This document shows, piece after piece, positions 63,173 to 64,000 of a stretch of DNA of 64,000 nt. Source of the DNA: Paracoccus sp. (in: a-proteobacteria). Its GTDB lineage: Bacteria > Pseudomonadota > Alphaproteobacteria > Rhodobacterales > Rhodobacteraceae. Below the pieces are notes generated by a model, which was given only the letters and a program-made list of their open reading frames with translations, ran no database searches and was not told where the DNA came from. The stretch is taken from the NCBI RefSeq assembly GCF_030538655.1, contig NZ_JAUNTO010000013.1, forward strand, positions 27,336 through 91,335. The letters are read 5' to 3'. Position 1 is the first letter of the stretch; every line of letters begins with the position of its first letter. Position numbers and translations under genes: made by a program.

Positions 63173-63643
63173 ATGTCCCGTCGTCACGCCGCTGAAAAGC
63201 GCGAAGTGCTGCCCGACGCCAAATATGGCGATCGCGTGCTGTCGAAATTCATGAACAACCTGATGGTTGACGGCAAGAAATCGGTTGCCGAGCGTATCGT
63301 TTATTCGGCGCTGGACCGCGTTCAGAGCCGTCTGAAGCGCGAACCGATCGAAGTCTTCCACGAGGCGCTGGATAACGTGAAACCCTCGGTCGAGGTGCGT
63401 TCGCGCCGCGTCGGTGGTGCCACCTATCAGGTTCCGGTCGAGGTCCGCCCGACCCGCCGCGAGGCTTTGGCCATCCGCTGGCTGATTACTGCGGCCAAGA
63501 ACCGCAACGAAAACACCATGGAAGAACGTCTGGCCGGTGAACTGGCCGATGCCGTTCAGGGCCGCGGCACTGCGGTCAAGAAGCGGGAAGATACGCACAA
63601 GATGGCCGACGCGAACAAAGCGTTCAGCCATTATCGCTGGTAA
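63173..63643 (+). CDS. rpsG: Ribosomal protein S7
   Basis: S7 nucleates the 30S head. The 156-residue product begins [20 protein letters not shown] and has [20 protein letters not shown] and [13 protein letters not shown]. It follows rpsL by 12 bases with GGAGAG before the ATG. Confidence 0.98.
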   Translation: MSRRHAAEKREVLPDAKYGDRVLSKFMNNLMVDGKKSVAERIVYSALDRVQSRLKREPIEVFHEALDNVKPSVEVRSRRVGGATYQVPVEVRPTRREALAIRWLITAAKNRNENTMEERLAGELADAVQGRGTAVKKREDTHKMADANKAFSHYRW

Positions 63644-63662
63644 ACCGGAAGGAAGGCCCATC

Positions 63663-64000
63663 ATGGCACGCGAGTATCCGCTGACGCGCTATCGGAACTT
63701 CGGGATCATGGCCCACATCGACGCGGGCAAGACCACGATGACCGAGCGTATCCTGTTTTACACCGGCAAGAACCACAAAATGGGCGAAACGCATGACGGC
63801 GCTTCGACCATGGACTGGATGGAACAAGAGGCCGAGCGCGGCATCACCATCACCTCGGCGGCGACGACCACCTTCTGGCAGCGCCACGAGGACACCGATT
63901 ATGTGCAGGACCCCGAGCAGCGGAACCGCCTGAATATCATCGACACGCCCGGCCACGTTGACTTTACCATCGAGGTCGAGCGTTCGCTGGCCGTTCTGGA
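63663..64000 (+). CDS. fusA: Elongation factor G, N-terminus only
   Basis: EF-G drives translocation. The first 112 codons are present: [20 protein letters not shown], the P-loop AHIDAGKTT at 17-25, the switch I region [15 protein letters not shown] and the G3 motif DTPGHVDF. The remainder lies beyond the window. The ribosome site is GGAAGGA, 19 bases after rpsG. Confidence 0.97.
   Translation, partial: MAREYPLTRYRNFGIMAHIDAGKTTMTERILFYTGKNHKMGETHDGASTMDWMEQEAERGITITSAATTTFWQRHEDTDYVQDPEQRNRLNIIDTPGHVDFTIEVERSLAVL

Overview
The window is GC-rich, densely packed chromosomal DNA of an alphaproteobacterium, most likely a Rhodobacteraceae/Paracoccaceae member close to Paracoccus. The clues are a c550-type cytochrome c gene next to ctaD, a 1,378-residue RpoB followed by a 1,400-residue RpoC, zapA preceded by a small coiled-coil gene, and metF divergent from a MetR-type regulator. 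It starts inside hisB (reverse strand) and ends inside fusA.

Positions 1-23,300 are housekeeping: hisB, a BCCT transporter, the zapA pair, valS, two VOC proteins, HxlR and Lrp regulators, a PLP decarboxylase, a DUF2235 protein, metF/metR, an inositol-monophosphatase-type phosphatase, a large membrane glycosyltransferase with an MshEN-like N-terminus, carA divergent from a GatB/YqeY gene, small conserved genes, ctaD, a c550-type cytochrome, lipB and tRNA-Leu(GAG).

Positions 23,282-30,035 are a 6.75 kb integrated element bounded by a 16-bp repeat of the tRNA-Leu 3' end. It carries a P4-type tyrosine integrase, an excisionase-like gene, an orphan phage tape-measure gene, an XRE regulator, a RhuM-family gene and several tiny genes. 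Two of its genes are each split into halves on opposite strands. Inverting 23,772-25,401 back would rejoin both in frame at a shared CTG/CAG, so the XRE-RhuM segment appears to have flipped inside the element. This is the most striking observation in the window.

Positions 30,250-38,816 form one polyamine-type ABC transporter operon: an ATPase, four tandem paralogous substrate-binding proteins each followed by an mRNA hairpin, two permeases and a translationally coupled hemerythrin-like gene. moaA, a lipoprotein, a 3-hydroxyacyl-CoA dehydrogenase and tRNA-Trp follow. Positions 41,770-46,700 separate tRNA-Trp from secE and hold a frameshifted glycosyltransferase remnant, a HIT protein, epmA/efp, and a lower-GC pair comprising an RTX protein and an unknown protein.

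Positions 46,739-64,000 hold the transcription/translation core: secE, nusG, rplK, rplA, an L10-type leader, rplJ, rplL, rpoB, rpoC and a terminator. Then come two paralogous glycosyltransferases flanking selD and an EamA transporter, and the str operon (rpsL, rpsG, fusA), whose near-consensus promoter overlaps the preceding stop codon.
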